Below, piece by piece: positions 51,133 through 62,084 of a stretch of 64,000 bases of DNA (position 1 is its first letter; every line of letters begins with the position of its first letter). The notes under the pieces were generated by a model. It was given only the letters and a program-made list of their open reading frames with translations, did not search any database and was not told the DNA's origin. The DNA comes from Psoroptes ovis (lineage: Eukaryota; Arthropoda; Arachnida; Sarcoptiformes; Psoroptidae): NCBI GenBank assembly GCA_002943765.1, contig PQWQ01000014.1:1426001-1490000 (forward strand), written 5' to 3'. The translations under genes were made by a program, and so were the position numbers.

Positions 51133-54100
51133 TTGAATTAAAGTCTTTGAGAATAATAAAATAATGAAAATTTATTCATCATTTAGGGCCTTTAAATTTT
51201 AGGCCATGGATTTTCATTTTTTATTCTTTATTTTTTATTTTTTTCAAGGACCTAACAAGGAAAACTATATTCTCAAATTATAATTTTCAATTTTATTCAA
51301 TTTTTTTTTCTATTTTCTCAGTTTGATCGATTTTAGAAAAGTTTCAAAGTTTCAAATCATTCATTTTGTTTGCTTGCTTGGCTTTTGGGGATTATGTGTG
51401 TGTGTGTAGCCAATGATAATATCTTATTGGTGAAAGAATTTGAAAATAGAAAAAAATACAGTCGATTCGCATCGAAAACAACTGACCATCAAGATATATT
51501 GTGTGTGTGTGTGTTTCTGTAGAAAATAAAAAATGAATAAATTCAAGAAAATAAATATTCGTTGTGAATTTATCGACGAAATTTGCATAAAAATTTCATC
51601 AATAATTTGTTATTTTTTGTTTCCAGTGTGGTCACACTGTTAGGATATTTTTAGCAAGGCTAAAGCCCTGAAAATACATGAAAAATTTGATCCACTCTAA
51701 AAGGCCAATCGAATAGCTACAAATGATTGAAAACATGTCAAACATACTAATAAATTTTTGTGCTCTGAATTTTTTTTTCGTGCATAAAAAATGTGAAAAA
51801 TTTCCCTTTAGAAAATAAATTGAAATGTGAAATCACTTTTACTGAGTCAGTGTGTGTGTGTGTGTAAATTGTGTCAATATTCATTCGCGAATTTAATATA
51901 AAATGAAACAATAAAAAGTGAACGTGAATAATCAGAAAAAAAATCAATAAATAAAATCAAAATGAAAATGAATAGATTATTGAATAAATAATCCAAAAAT
52001 TTTTTTAGATCAATCGATTCAACATGATATTGGCGAAAATCATTTATTATAGATCCCCGGCATGTTCAATTTTTTTTTTGGAAGATCAAAATTGTCAATT
52101 TGAAAATTGTCAAATTTTCAATCTTCAATTTATTTTCATTCATTTGAGTCCAGTATCAGATCTAATTTAATCCAAAATCTAATAATTTATCAGATGTTTT
52201 CAATGATTTGGTCTATGTAGTATTTGTTTTATTATTGCCTATGAAATAATTAGTTAGGGGAAGCCAACTTCTATTGAAAACATGAAAATTCCCATATACA
52301 AAATACATTGAATAGACTGATATAGTGGGTTTGCAATGTAGTTTCAATTAGAATTAATATATTTTCAAATGTAAAATACTAGGTTGCCCAATAAGTTTCT
52401 GCGTAAGATAGGAAAGGGTGATCCTACTGGGCAAATTTTTTGTAGTCTTATTGGGACACTCTTCCTATGAGCACATGTGAAGTTTCATTCCCGTCTGTGG
52501 ATCCGTTCTTTGTTTAGGAGCCAATTAGTGTCTCATAGTCACAGTATTTTTTACAATGGAAAAAATTGAAAATCTTGCAGTGATAAAATTCTTGTTTTTG
52601 GAAGGTGTTCCAGCAAAAGAGGTCCACCAATGAATATTAAAAGTGTAAAATGATTATTCAACTTTGATTAGGACAGTAGAAAACTGAGTTACGAAATTCG
52701 TACGTGGTGGTACAAGCCTTAAAGACGATCCACGTGAAAACCTTGAAAAAATGCCCCAAGAACAGAAATTGCTGCCAAAATACAGGATTTGGTTTCGGAA
52801 AATCGTCCGTCTTTCAAGAATTATTTAGAAGAGGCTCTAGAGATTTTATACAGTGCAAAAAACCATATCTCAATTGATATTTTAGGTTTGAGAAAGCTGT
52901 TTGAAGAATGGGTGCCGCATTCGCTTACAATGGAGCGAAGACACATTCGAATGCAACTTTATCAGCAACTTTTGAAGCGTTTTAAAAAAGATAGAGCAAA
53001 TTCATCTCTATGTATGAGAACTGGGTTTATCACAATTATTCTGAGCCAAAACGTGAGACCAAAGAGTGGTGTGAACCTGATTAATCGGCTCTGGAACGAG
53101 TTACTGTCCAAAAATCGCTTTAAAAGGTTTATTTAGCTGTATTCTGGAAACTCATTGGTGAATCACTTGCAAACTGGCAAAACAAAAAATTCTGATCATC
53201 ATTCTAACATTTCAGACCAGTTGAGGAAAAAAATTCGGGAAAAGAGACGCTGTTTGAAGAAGGATAAAATCCCTCTTCATTAGCTCAATTCACTGTGTCA
53301 CATGACCATTTTGACAATGCCTAAAATCTATGAATCGGAATTCGGATCGATGAAACATTCATCGTGTTCCCTAGATTTGTTTCTCAGTGACTTCTGTTTG
53401 TTTCCAGAACCAAAAAAATTGATGCATAACAAGGGTTTTTATCAAATAAAGGCTCTTCCGACGTATTTTGGCAACCTTTTTGAATCTCACTTCCTGGGAT
53501 GAGATCCATGGATCGGAGGATCATTCGAACAAGCTTTTCGATGCTCAGGAAGATTATACTAAATAATTAAATGTATTTTGATCAATAAAGTTGTGTTTTT
53601 CTCATCGCACGCAGAAACTTATTGGGCAACCTAGTACGTTCTTTGTCATAATGCATTTCAATGAATAAATTATTATTATTAAACGAAAAAAATAAAAAAT
53701 TAATGACATTTTTCGAAAGGGTTAAATAAATAAATTATGGCAAAATTGAATCAATGAATGACATTTTTGGTTATTGTCATAATTTTTATTATATCAATTG
53801 AAATCAAGGAATCGGTTGAAATCTTAATTCCATTTTATCATTCTTCTTCTTCGATTTTCTCTTTAACCAAAATTAAATGTCGAAGAAATAAAAATTTCAA
53901 GAATTTTTTTTTTTTTCTTACTATGCTTTGCTTGTTAGATTTGGAAATGTTTTTTTGAAATTAAATATGACAATTTTTTTTTATTATTTTGCCATTAATT
54001 TCAATCACTATTTTTAGTACCCTAAGAAATAGGATCAATTTTCTTTTATTTTTATTTTATTTTTGATTTTATTTTTCCAATAAAAATTGAATCACATTAA

Positions 54101-57100
54101 ATTTTTATTGGATTTATAATTGAAATTGAATTTTCTGAAATTGGAATTCTTGGATTTGATTCTTTCTCTTTCTCTTATTTTATTATTCCTTTCAAAACAG
54201 ATTCAAAACATACTGATCAATATCAAATATACAATTTTATAAAACTTACGGTTGAAGAATTATCGGTCAATGTTGAACTATCATCATCCAATTGATCATG
54301 ATTATCGAAACAAACATCAAATTCTTTAAGTAGATCAATTATTGGTGGACGGTTTGTTGTGGATGATGATTTTTGTTGTTGTTGTTGATGCTGCTGTTGA
54401 TTCAATGTTGACATAATCATTTGTTGTACTGATGTTTTTTCATTTGATTGCTGTAATGAATCATTTTTTGATTTTGATTCATTATTCGATGATGATGTTG
54501 ATGTCGATGATGATAATAAGTTTTTTTGAATCGATAATGATGGATTCGTTGATGGTTGTTGAATATTTTTTGGTAATTTATTACATAAATCGGAAATTTT
54601 AGCATTGATATTATCAATAATTTTATTATGAATCTGTTTGTCCATTTTATTATTATTGTCAACAACATTTTCGATGACATTTTTACGAATGAAAAAATTT
54701 TTGTCCATTAAATCATTATTATTATTATTATTATGTTGATTACTATTAAGATTTATTGAAGTAGAATGAAATGATAAGTGACCATTACTATTACAATGTT
54801 GTTGTTGATGCTGCTGCTGTTGATGTTTATGTGAATGTAAATGTGAATTTGGTTGATCTAAATCATCAACATCATCATCAACAGCAATATCTTCATCATC
54901 ATTTGAAATACCGTTTTTATTATTATTATGATTATCTTGAAGTGATTTTTGATCTATCATTTTTGTCAATGACAATGTCGGTACATTTGTTGGACCAAAA
55001 GATCGATTACTAAGATGGCCACCACCACCACCATTACTAAGACTACCACTGCTATTGCTACTTATATTACCACCACTATTATCGCTACTGTTTGAACTAA
55101 AATTTCCGCTATTATTATTATTATTGTTTGTAATATTGTTGAATGATGAAAATGTTTTTCTTTCATGATCCTGTTTCATCATTATTAATGTTAATTTACG
55201 ATTATCATTATAATTATTAGTATTATTATTACTGAATGATGTATCTGTACTATTTGAAACAATTGGACCGTTAAGATTATTAGTACTATTTGGATTATTA
55301 TTATTATTATTACTGGTGAATTGTTTATGAATTAAATTATTATTATCATTATCATTATTATTATTGATAGATGTTACTGTTGTCAAATAATTTTGGCCAA
55401 TAATAATAGTATCATTATTATCATTTCCATTATTATTATCATTATTATTATGATTATTATTTAAAGATTGAAATCCATTCATGCCTAAATTTTTTTCATC
55501 ATCATCATCATCATCATTCATATTATTATTATTATCTGCAAAATCATCACCATTCAATATGATACTATGATCATGATTATGATTATGATCATCATTATTG
55601 ATCTTTGTTACTGTTGAATTATTAAAAACTTTATTTAATTCGTTAATTAAATTTCCATTATTATTATTGTATTTGGTTGATGCTACTGCTGCTGCTAATG
55701 ATGATGATGAAATTATATTTTCATCAGGTAAACTTTGAAATGGATCATCATTGTTTAGCAAACAATCGATATCATCAATAATATTATCACCATTTCTATT
55801 ATTATTATTATCATTATCAAGTAACCAATCAGAACAATTACATTTACAATGATAATGTTGATTAATATTATTATTCAAATTAATATTATGATGATGATGA
55901 TGATGATCATCGAATGAATTGGCACGTTGTAATAGCATTGGCCTATTTGCATTATTAAATTGTGTTATTTGTAATAAATCCGTATCAAATTGTTGCTGTT
56001 GATTAATAAATTCATTCATTTTCATTGTTGAATTGGGCGGTGGTGGTGGCGATGATGATGGATGTTGAAGAGTTGAACAAAAATGTAAACGACGTATCTC
56101 TTCTATTGGATCATTAAAAAAGGCCTAGAAAAAAACAATTATTTGGAAAAATATAATGAAAAATCAATCAATGAACCAAAACAAGAAAAAGGTACCAAAA
56201 AAAAAAAAGAATAGAAAATGATGATGATATTGAATGTTGAAAATTAAATAAATTTGGCCCTAATAATAATGATATTGTATTATTTATTATCATTAAAATT
56301 ATTATTATTTCTATTATTTTTTTTTCAGATAATAATGATCAACGAAAAAATAAACAAACATTTATAAAAAAAAATATCGTTATAATAATGACTGATAATA
56401 ACAACAATGGTAACGTATTTTATTTTTTATTTTTTATTCAATCATTCATTCATTCATTTGATTACAATTTTATTTATTCATTCATTCCAATACAATACAA
56501 TAATATACAATGAATTTATAATAAATTTCAAAGCATCATCCATACCATAACAATATAAATAACTGATTGGCAAGTGATGCCGATGCCAATGATGAATGAA
56601 TACGACGGAAATACGGCCCCGAAAAAAATCAGTGAAACTAAAGCAAAAAAAATATTTCCTAATTTCGATTTTACGCTGTCAGTATTTTCAATGCTAATTC
56701 AGTAGTTTCTATTTGTTAAAAAATAGAAACTATCTAATAATGTTCGAATCAATTTGAATTCATTTGTTTTCGCTATTTGTTTGGTTGTACAGTGTATTGA
56801 TAAGGCTATAATATCTGTAAAAATGAAAGTAATTTTTAGCATAAATTTTTTATATATTTGTAAAATGTTTTCTAATGTTAATTTTGAATTGAATGTATTA
56901 TTATTTTTGGTATTGATTCGATTTGATTTTCTCTTTTGAATGAAAAAGAATACGTCCGAAGACTGAATAAATTTTTCATTCAATCAATTTTAATTTTCCA
57001 AAAATTTTTTTTTGCCGAATATATATCGTTTTCATTAAATGACATATGATCCAAGAAAAAAAAAGATGTGAAATGTCTTAATCTATCGGAATTTTTTCTA

Positions 57101-60100
57101 TTTCTCTCGGCGACAAATCAAAGGGTTTTTTCTTTTTTGAAAAAAAAATTCAAATCAAATTTTAAATTAGAAAAATGCGCACTGAAAACGCTTTGACACA
57201 TACTTTGACAAATGACATTGAATAGGCTGTTGGATGAGCGGCGCTGATTTCAAGATTAAGGGCTATTATTATTTGAAATTATTTGACATATGAATTTTCT
57301 CAAAAATCTTTGACAAATATCTCTGAGAAAGAAATGAAAAATCATTTTGTCAAATTGATTTGTCAGAAATGAAAAAATTGTTGTTTTCAATATAAATCAT
57401 TTAATTTTTGTTTTATTTTTTTGACAATTTTGAAAGGGTTACCTGTAATAAGGCATAGTGGCTTCACCTGATAAGCAGGATGGAAAAAATTTTTATTGCA
57501 TCATATTCTTGGTCAATAGAGATGAAAAAAATATCATTACGGTCATGTCCAATTCTTGACCCATCCGTTCCAAAAAGTGGGTCAAAAGTCAATTATTGCG
57601 ATTTCTCGGTCGTTTTAAGGTAAAGGGTGTCAATTTTTTCTATGATTAAAGGTTATCTAACCATTAATCATTGGTGAAAATATCATTGCTAAAAAATCTT
57701 GCGCCTATCAAGAATATTCTTTTGAAGTTACCATTGTTATTAACATATAGGCTTTTGATTGACGTGTACACGCCAAAACTGAACATTTTCGTGATTTGTA
57801 AAAATAGCGTTTAGTGCACAAGCATTTCAAGCAACAAGTTTTTGTTGTTCCTTTTCCTACATGAGTTTGTTAACTGAAAGTTGAAACAGTTAAATTCAAT
57901 TTCATTTAAGACTATTTTGTTATATCAATGATAATTATTACTATTGCGGTTTGACAAAATGTCTGACAGAAAAAAAATAAAATCAATTCACGATTTGCAT
58001 TGCGCTCTATGCAAAAAATATTTAACTTGATGATGATTGCTGTGGATTACCTGATGATGATTGCTGTGGATCAGTTGATGATGATTGCTGTGGATCAGTT
58101 GATGATGATTGCTGTGGATCAGTTGATGATGATTGCTGTGGATCAGCTGTTCTTTTTTCGGATTCTTGTTTTCTTCGAAGCCATAGAATTCTCGAAATCT
58201 TAGCGCAACATGAATAACAAACATAATCATCGATATTGACCGTTTGGTCCATTGCTATTCGAACTTTTTCAATATATTCTTCGTCTTTGATGCATTTATT
58301 GTATCTATTATATTTGTACCTTAAATATTTTTTGCATAGAGCGCAATGCAAATCGTGAATTGATTTTATTTTTTTCCTGTCAGACATTTTGTCAAACCGC
58401 AATAGTAATAATTATCATTGATATAACAAAATAGTCTTAAATGAAATTGAATTTAACTGTTTCAACTTTCAGTTAACAAACTCATGTAGGAAAAGGAACA
58501 ACAAAAACTTGTTGCTTGAAATGCTTGTGCACTAAACGCTATTTTTACAAATCACGAAAATGTTCAGTTTTGGCGTGTACACGTCAATCAAAAGCCTATA
58601 TGTTAATAACAATGGTAACTTCAAAAGAATATTCTTGATAGGCGCAAGATTTTTTAGCAATGATATTTTCACCAATGATTAATGGTTAGATAACCTTTAA
58701 TCATAGAAAAAATTGACACCCTTTACCTTAAAACGACCGAGAAATCGCAATAATTGACTTTTGACCCACTTTTTGGAACGGATGGGTCAAGAATTGGACA
58801 TGACCGTAATGATATTTTTTTCATCTCTATTGACCAAAAATATGATGCAATAAAAATTTTTTCCATCCTGCTTATCAGGCGCTTATTACAGGTCACCCTT
58901 TCAATATCTCACAAGATTTAAAACAAAGACAAGTGTCAAATTTTTTCAGTGAGTTCTCGACAAATATCATTCAATGTATTTTACATCAAATTGAATCGCA
59001 TTTTGCCGCAGTGAAAAATATTTTAAATATTTTTTTGTGATATGAAAAGATTGAAGATTATTTGATATTTTCGCATTGTTTATTATGCTCAATTTTCGTG
59101 TGAATTTCAATACATTTTTCCAAATATTTTTCTCTGGTTTTTGAACATTGAAATTCTATAGATTAATTTTTAATCGTTCAAAAAATGTATAATTTTGAAT
59201 ACTTTGCCTTAGAATATATTTATTTCACATTTATTCATGAAATAAATACATGAATTCAAAATGACTGAAGCAAATAAAGAGTTGTCCGTAAAGTTTTTGC
59301 CAGTTATTTCATAGAAAATCATTGAAAAATCGGCAAAAACTTTTCGGACAATCTAAAATCATATCAATATTTGATTTGTAAATAGACTTGTGAATAGTGT
59401 GTGTGTGTGTGTGTTTCAAATTGTATTACAAAGTGTTTGTGTGTGTGCGTGTGTGCCTGTGTGTTTTGTATTTCATTGAAATTTTATCAACAAAATAAAA
59501 ATCATGGATAACTTTGTATGATCATCATCATCATCATCATTCACCAGCATTCAAAACATCATCAAATGTTGTTGTTGTTGTTGTTGTTGATATTTGTCGA
59601 AGAGACGTGATTTGAATCAAGTATGTGGAAATTGTTTTCTTGTATTTTTTCTACTTCTTATTCTTATTCTTTGATATTCTATCTTTAACATTTGACAATG
59701 GTACAAAAAAAAGTAAGAATGAATAAATATAATTCTGTTTCTTCTCGAAATTCCATTTCAAATAATAATAATAATAATAATTCTATTATTACTGATATTT
59801 TATATGAAATGATAATACCATGAATACGAAGAATACCAACCAAATAGTACCACCAAGATGATGATGATTCACCATGATATAAGAATTAGATATTGAAAAT
59901 AAACCAAAATGAAATGAAAATGAAAATGAACAGAATTTATTGGCTAAATTGCCGAAAGGAAATGCTATTCGATTCTGAAGAAAAAAAAATATTATTCTTT
60001 GATCATTATTATTTTCTATCGATAATATATCATATACTCGATGTTATATTCTTCGTTACACATTGCATCTTTGTTGAATTTGTATTATTCGTTGAGAATT

Positions 60101-62084
60101 GAATGAATGAATAAATAAATGAATGAATAAATGAATGAATGAATGAATGTTTGAATGAATGAATATAAATATAAATACAGAACAAAAATTACAGAGAAGT
60201 CAAAACTAAAAACAAATTCTTGTGTTTATGGGAAAAGAGAGAGAGAGAGTGAGAACCAAAAAAAATTCTTTTCCATAATATTTATCATGTATTCGTTTAT
60301 TCCTATTGATATTTATTCCTCTTCTCTCCTTAAATAAATAATCACATATACATAAGAAATGAAATAAGAAAGAATACTGAAGTATTTCTACTTTTTTCAT
60401 TTTTCTTCTTGCAATCGCTAGTTGCTGAAGCAATAAATCAGCATCAAATCAATGAATGAATCGAACAAATCGAATAGAGAGAAAATGAATGTAAGAAATA
60501 TGAAATTATAAATATAAATGAATTGAAGTATGAAACGACTAAAATAAGAATAAGGATAATAATTCATGTTGTTCATATTCTCTACGGTAATTGATTGATT
60601 GGAATTTCTGCATCTGAAAAAAGTAAGAAATTGCTCGATGATAGTGAAAATGTGCACATGGAATTTCTCTCGAAATGTTCCACGTGTGTTTGTGTGTGTA
60701 TTATTTATTATCATTTCTATGATTTATGCGTTTCTTTTACAAAATGGGTTGTTGGTTGGTAACATTTTGAAATTTTTCAAAAAAACAAAAAAAATAAAAG
60801 GTTCTTACCGCTATGGTATCGATTGATGATGATTTTATAAGGGTATGTTGTTGTTGTTGCTGCTGCTGTTGCTGGTGATTATGATTAATATTATCAATGT
60901 TTTCAATTTCTTCCATATTATTATTGTTATTATTATTATTTAAAATATCGCTATTATCATTCGTTGTTTTCATTGGTGCTGATTTACAATTTATTTTCGC
61001 TTTTGAATTCGGTGCATTTGTCACTGAATTTGTTTGTCTTGTCGTATTTGTCAAATTGTTATTATCATTATTATTATTATTATTGATTGATAAATCATTA
61101 TCAAATGTATAACGACTACCGAATACTGGTTCTTCATGCCAACGACCAAATTGTTGTTTACGATATTGATAACGTCCAATTGTTGCATTCGATGTTACTG
61201 CTGCTGGTGTCGTGTGAATAGGTTTTGTTGAATCATAATCACTATTCATGAGGCAATAACGTTGATTGTTTGTAAAACATTTACAATATGGAAAAGCGCT
61301 TGATGATGTCAACGTTTGAAATCGATGATGATATGGTTCAATATTACGATTGTTGATTAATTCTTTTAAATTTTTCGTTGTTTTCATATTTTTCGTCAAG
61401 TGTTTACTGACATGACAACAAGTCATTTCTATGGTAAAAAAAAAATAGTCATAAATAAAACAAGTTAACCTCATAAAATGTTATAATTCAAAAATCATAA
61501 AAAACAAACTAACCATTTGTTGTACCATAATTATCTTCATTAATTAATGGTTCTTGTCTTTGATGATGTAATATAACTTGACGTTTTATTCTTGCCCATT
61601 TATGATTGATTGTTGTGAACCATTCTTTCAATTTTAAATTTGTAGGCGTTGATACACGTCTTTGACGATTAAAATGATGATGATGATGATGATAATGTCT
61701 ATTATTATTATTATGAATATTATTCATTGATGATAATCGTAATTGCAGACATATTTTACATTTATCATTGAATAATGTTGTCGATGCAAAATGATTATTA
61801 TTATTATTATCATGTCTATTTATTGTTGAAATTAAATTATTGTTATTATTCAACGAATTGGAAAAATTTTGATTATTCGAAATTTGATAAGATATCGATG
61901 ATGTTCTATGATGGTGATGATGGTGATTATGTTGATGTTGCTGGTGTTGTTGTTGTATCAGCGATGATGATATTTGTGCATTACTCTGTTCAGCATATTG
62001 TCGTATGATTTCTTGTGGCCGTGGACAACCTTCACCAAGCATACACCAAAGACCACCGGAAAATATTGTATAATGTGATATCAG
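47337..62084 (-). CDS. Syk: Syk/ZAP-70-family tyrosine kinase, 5' part outside window
   Basis: Cytosolic tyrosine kinase acting downstream of ITAM-type receptors. Exons seen: 62084-61514, 61428-60809, 56124-54250, 50386-49729, 49603-49386, 49274-48792, 48676-48564 and 47403-47337; all junctions keep frame, about 1535 residues. The first exon gives the end of an SH2 domain (LISHYTIFSGGLWCMLGEGC, then RPQEIIRQYAEQ). The kinase domain follows: RIGNGYFGDVF, NLAVKML, MELAPLGPLNKYLQ, YVHRDLAARNILL, SDFGMSRALG, tandem YY in the activation loop, and SKWPLKWYAPECI with YYKFSSKSDVWSFGVALWEA, which is Syk-specific. The catalytic Lys, HRD Asp and DFG are intact. Between SH2 and kinase lie about 1200 residues of Asn/Gln/Ser/His-rich sequence, compared with roughly 100 in vertebrate Syk. 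The N-terminal SH2 exons must lie beyond 64000. Confidence 0.88.
48330..48406. other. G+C-rich patch followed by AT hairpin
   Basis: Inside the last Syk intron. About 45 bp around 48318-48366 are G+C-rich (GGGCCGCAGAGAATGC, then GCAAGCGAGCAACCG) in otherwise AT-rich DNA. Downstream, 48378-48390 and 48394-48406 are perfect 13-bp inverted repeats (TTAAATTTTAAAT) with a 3-bp loop. It might be a mobile-element fragment or small RNA; I cannot assign it. Confidence 0.3.
52379..53634 (+). mobile_element. Decayed mariner element with intact terminal repeats
   Basis: 1256 bp bounded by inverted repeats CTAGGTTGCCCAATAAGTTT (left, continuing CTGCGT) and its reverse complement at the right end (53609-53634), flanked on both sides by the TA target duplication. 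The size and ends are those of mariner. The repeats match over at least 26 bp. It sits in a Syk intron. Confidence 0.9.
52556..53564 (+). pseudogene. Mariner transposase pseudogene
   Basis: Remnant of a cut-and-paste transposase inside the element at 52379-53634. Starting at ATG 52556 (MEKIENLAVIKFLFLEG) the frame is broken by stops and shifts. Recognisable pieces in different frames are LGLRKLFEEWVPHSLTMERR (family motif around WVPHxLT) near 52880-52950, and CSLDLFLSDFCLFPEPKKLM near 53360-53420, matching the family's YSPDLxPSDYxLF block that carries the third catalytic Asp. The central catalytic block is eroded. No active enzyme can be made. Confidence 0.85.
58022..58387 (-). CDS. Foldback-element ORF: Cys-rich protein with Ser/Gln repeats, unknown
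   Basis: 121 residues starting MSDRKKIKSIHDLHCALCKK in the right arm and ending at a TAA exactly at the inner edge of the left arm. The N-terminal part has CALC, a Cys near residue 34, and CYSCC around 57-61 with basic residues between, which looks like a zinc-binding fold. The C-terminal 40 residues are an eight-residue repeat (SSSTDPQQ) encoded by five 24-bp units. I do not recognise a transposase catalytic motif. It may be the N-terminal DNA-binding part of a transposase whose catalytic region was deleted when the element folded back. The left arm also starts this ORF, which stops after 23 codons. Confidence 0.55.
   Translation of the reverse strand: MSDRKKIKSIHDLHCALCKKYLRYKYNRYNKCIKDEEYIEKVRIAMDQTVNIDDYVCYSCCAKISRILWLRRKQESEKRTADPQQSSSTDPQQSSSTDPQQSSSTDPQQSSSGNPQQSSSS
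58028..58147. repeat. Five 24-bp tandem repeats
   Basis: Unit TGATGATGATTGCTGTGGAT plus four bases, at 58028, 58052, 58076, 58100 and 58124. The first and last units vary at their ends. They encode the SSSTDPQQ-type repeat on the minus strand and sit between the arms of the foldback element. Confidence 0.9.
59280..59353. mobile_element. 74-bp mariner-like MITE, copy 5
   Basis: Starts AGTTGTCCGTAAAGTTTTTG and ends GCAAAAACTTTTCGGACAAT (then C). The centre reads CAGTTATTTCATAGAAAATC, same orientation as copies 2 and 3. It lies in the Syk intron beside the foldback element. Confidence 0.75.
59394..59464. repeat. GT-rich microsatellite
   Basis: Two runs of GT/TG dinucleotides separated by about 20 bp, directly downstream of MITE copy 5 in a Syk intron. 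Confidence 0.8.
60102..60170. repeat. GAAT/AAAT tetranucleotide microsatellite
   Basis: About 17 imperfect copies of a 4-bp unit (GAAT, some AAAT) in the Syk intron. Likely polymorphic. Confidence 0.8.

Larger units (their letters stand above)
50387..54249. other. Syk intron hosting the mariner
   Basis: 3.9-kb intron between Syk exons 54250 and 50386. Apart from the mariner it holds GT runs near 51400-51520 and 51850, an ATA/AAT run near 51105-51126, and an interrupted palindrome CAGTGTGGTCACACTG near 51624-51639. No coding region is seen. Confidence 0.5.
57430..58904. mobile_element. Foldback-type transposable element with ~590-bp inverted arms
   Basis: About 1.47 kb. The left arm (57430-58025) and right arm (58321-58904) are reverse complements with only a few substitutions and one small insertion in the left arm (around 57453-57466). 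Ends begin TTGAAAGGGTNACCTGTAATAAG. The arms share a start codon and the first 22 codons of an ORF (plus 57959 in the left arm, minus 58387 in the right arm). The 295-bp centre carries five 24-bp tandem repeats and the rest of that ORF. I see no clear target duplication. It lies inside a Syk intron and is unrelated to the MITEs. The family is not identified; long terminal repeats suggest foldback or Mutator-like organisation, by inference only. Confidence 0.85.

Noticed and set aside
51624..51639. Interrupted palindrome CAGTGTGGTCACACTG as a transposon end
   Set aside because: No second copy or matching terminal repeat was found nearby.
58028..58147. Tandem 24-bp units considered as a CRISPR-like array
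   Set aside because: The units are contiguous without spacers and lie in an animal transposable element.
58000..58203. Plus-strand ORF of LMMIAVDQ repeats
   Set aside because: Other-strand reading of the 24-bp repeats inside the foldback ORF; the minus frame has the start codon and Cys motif.
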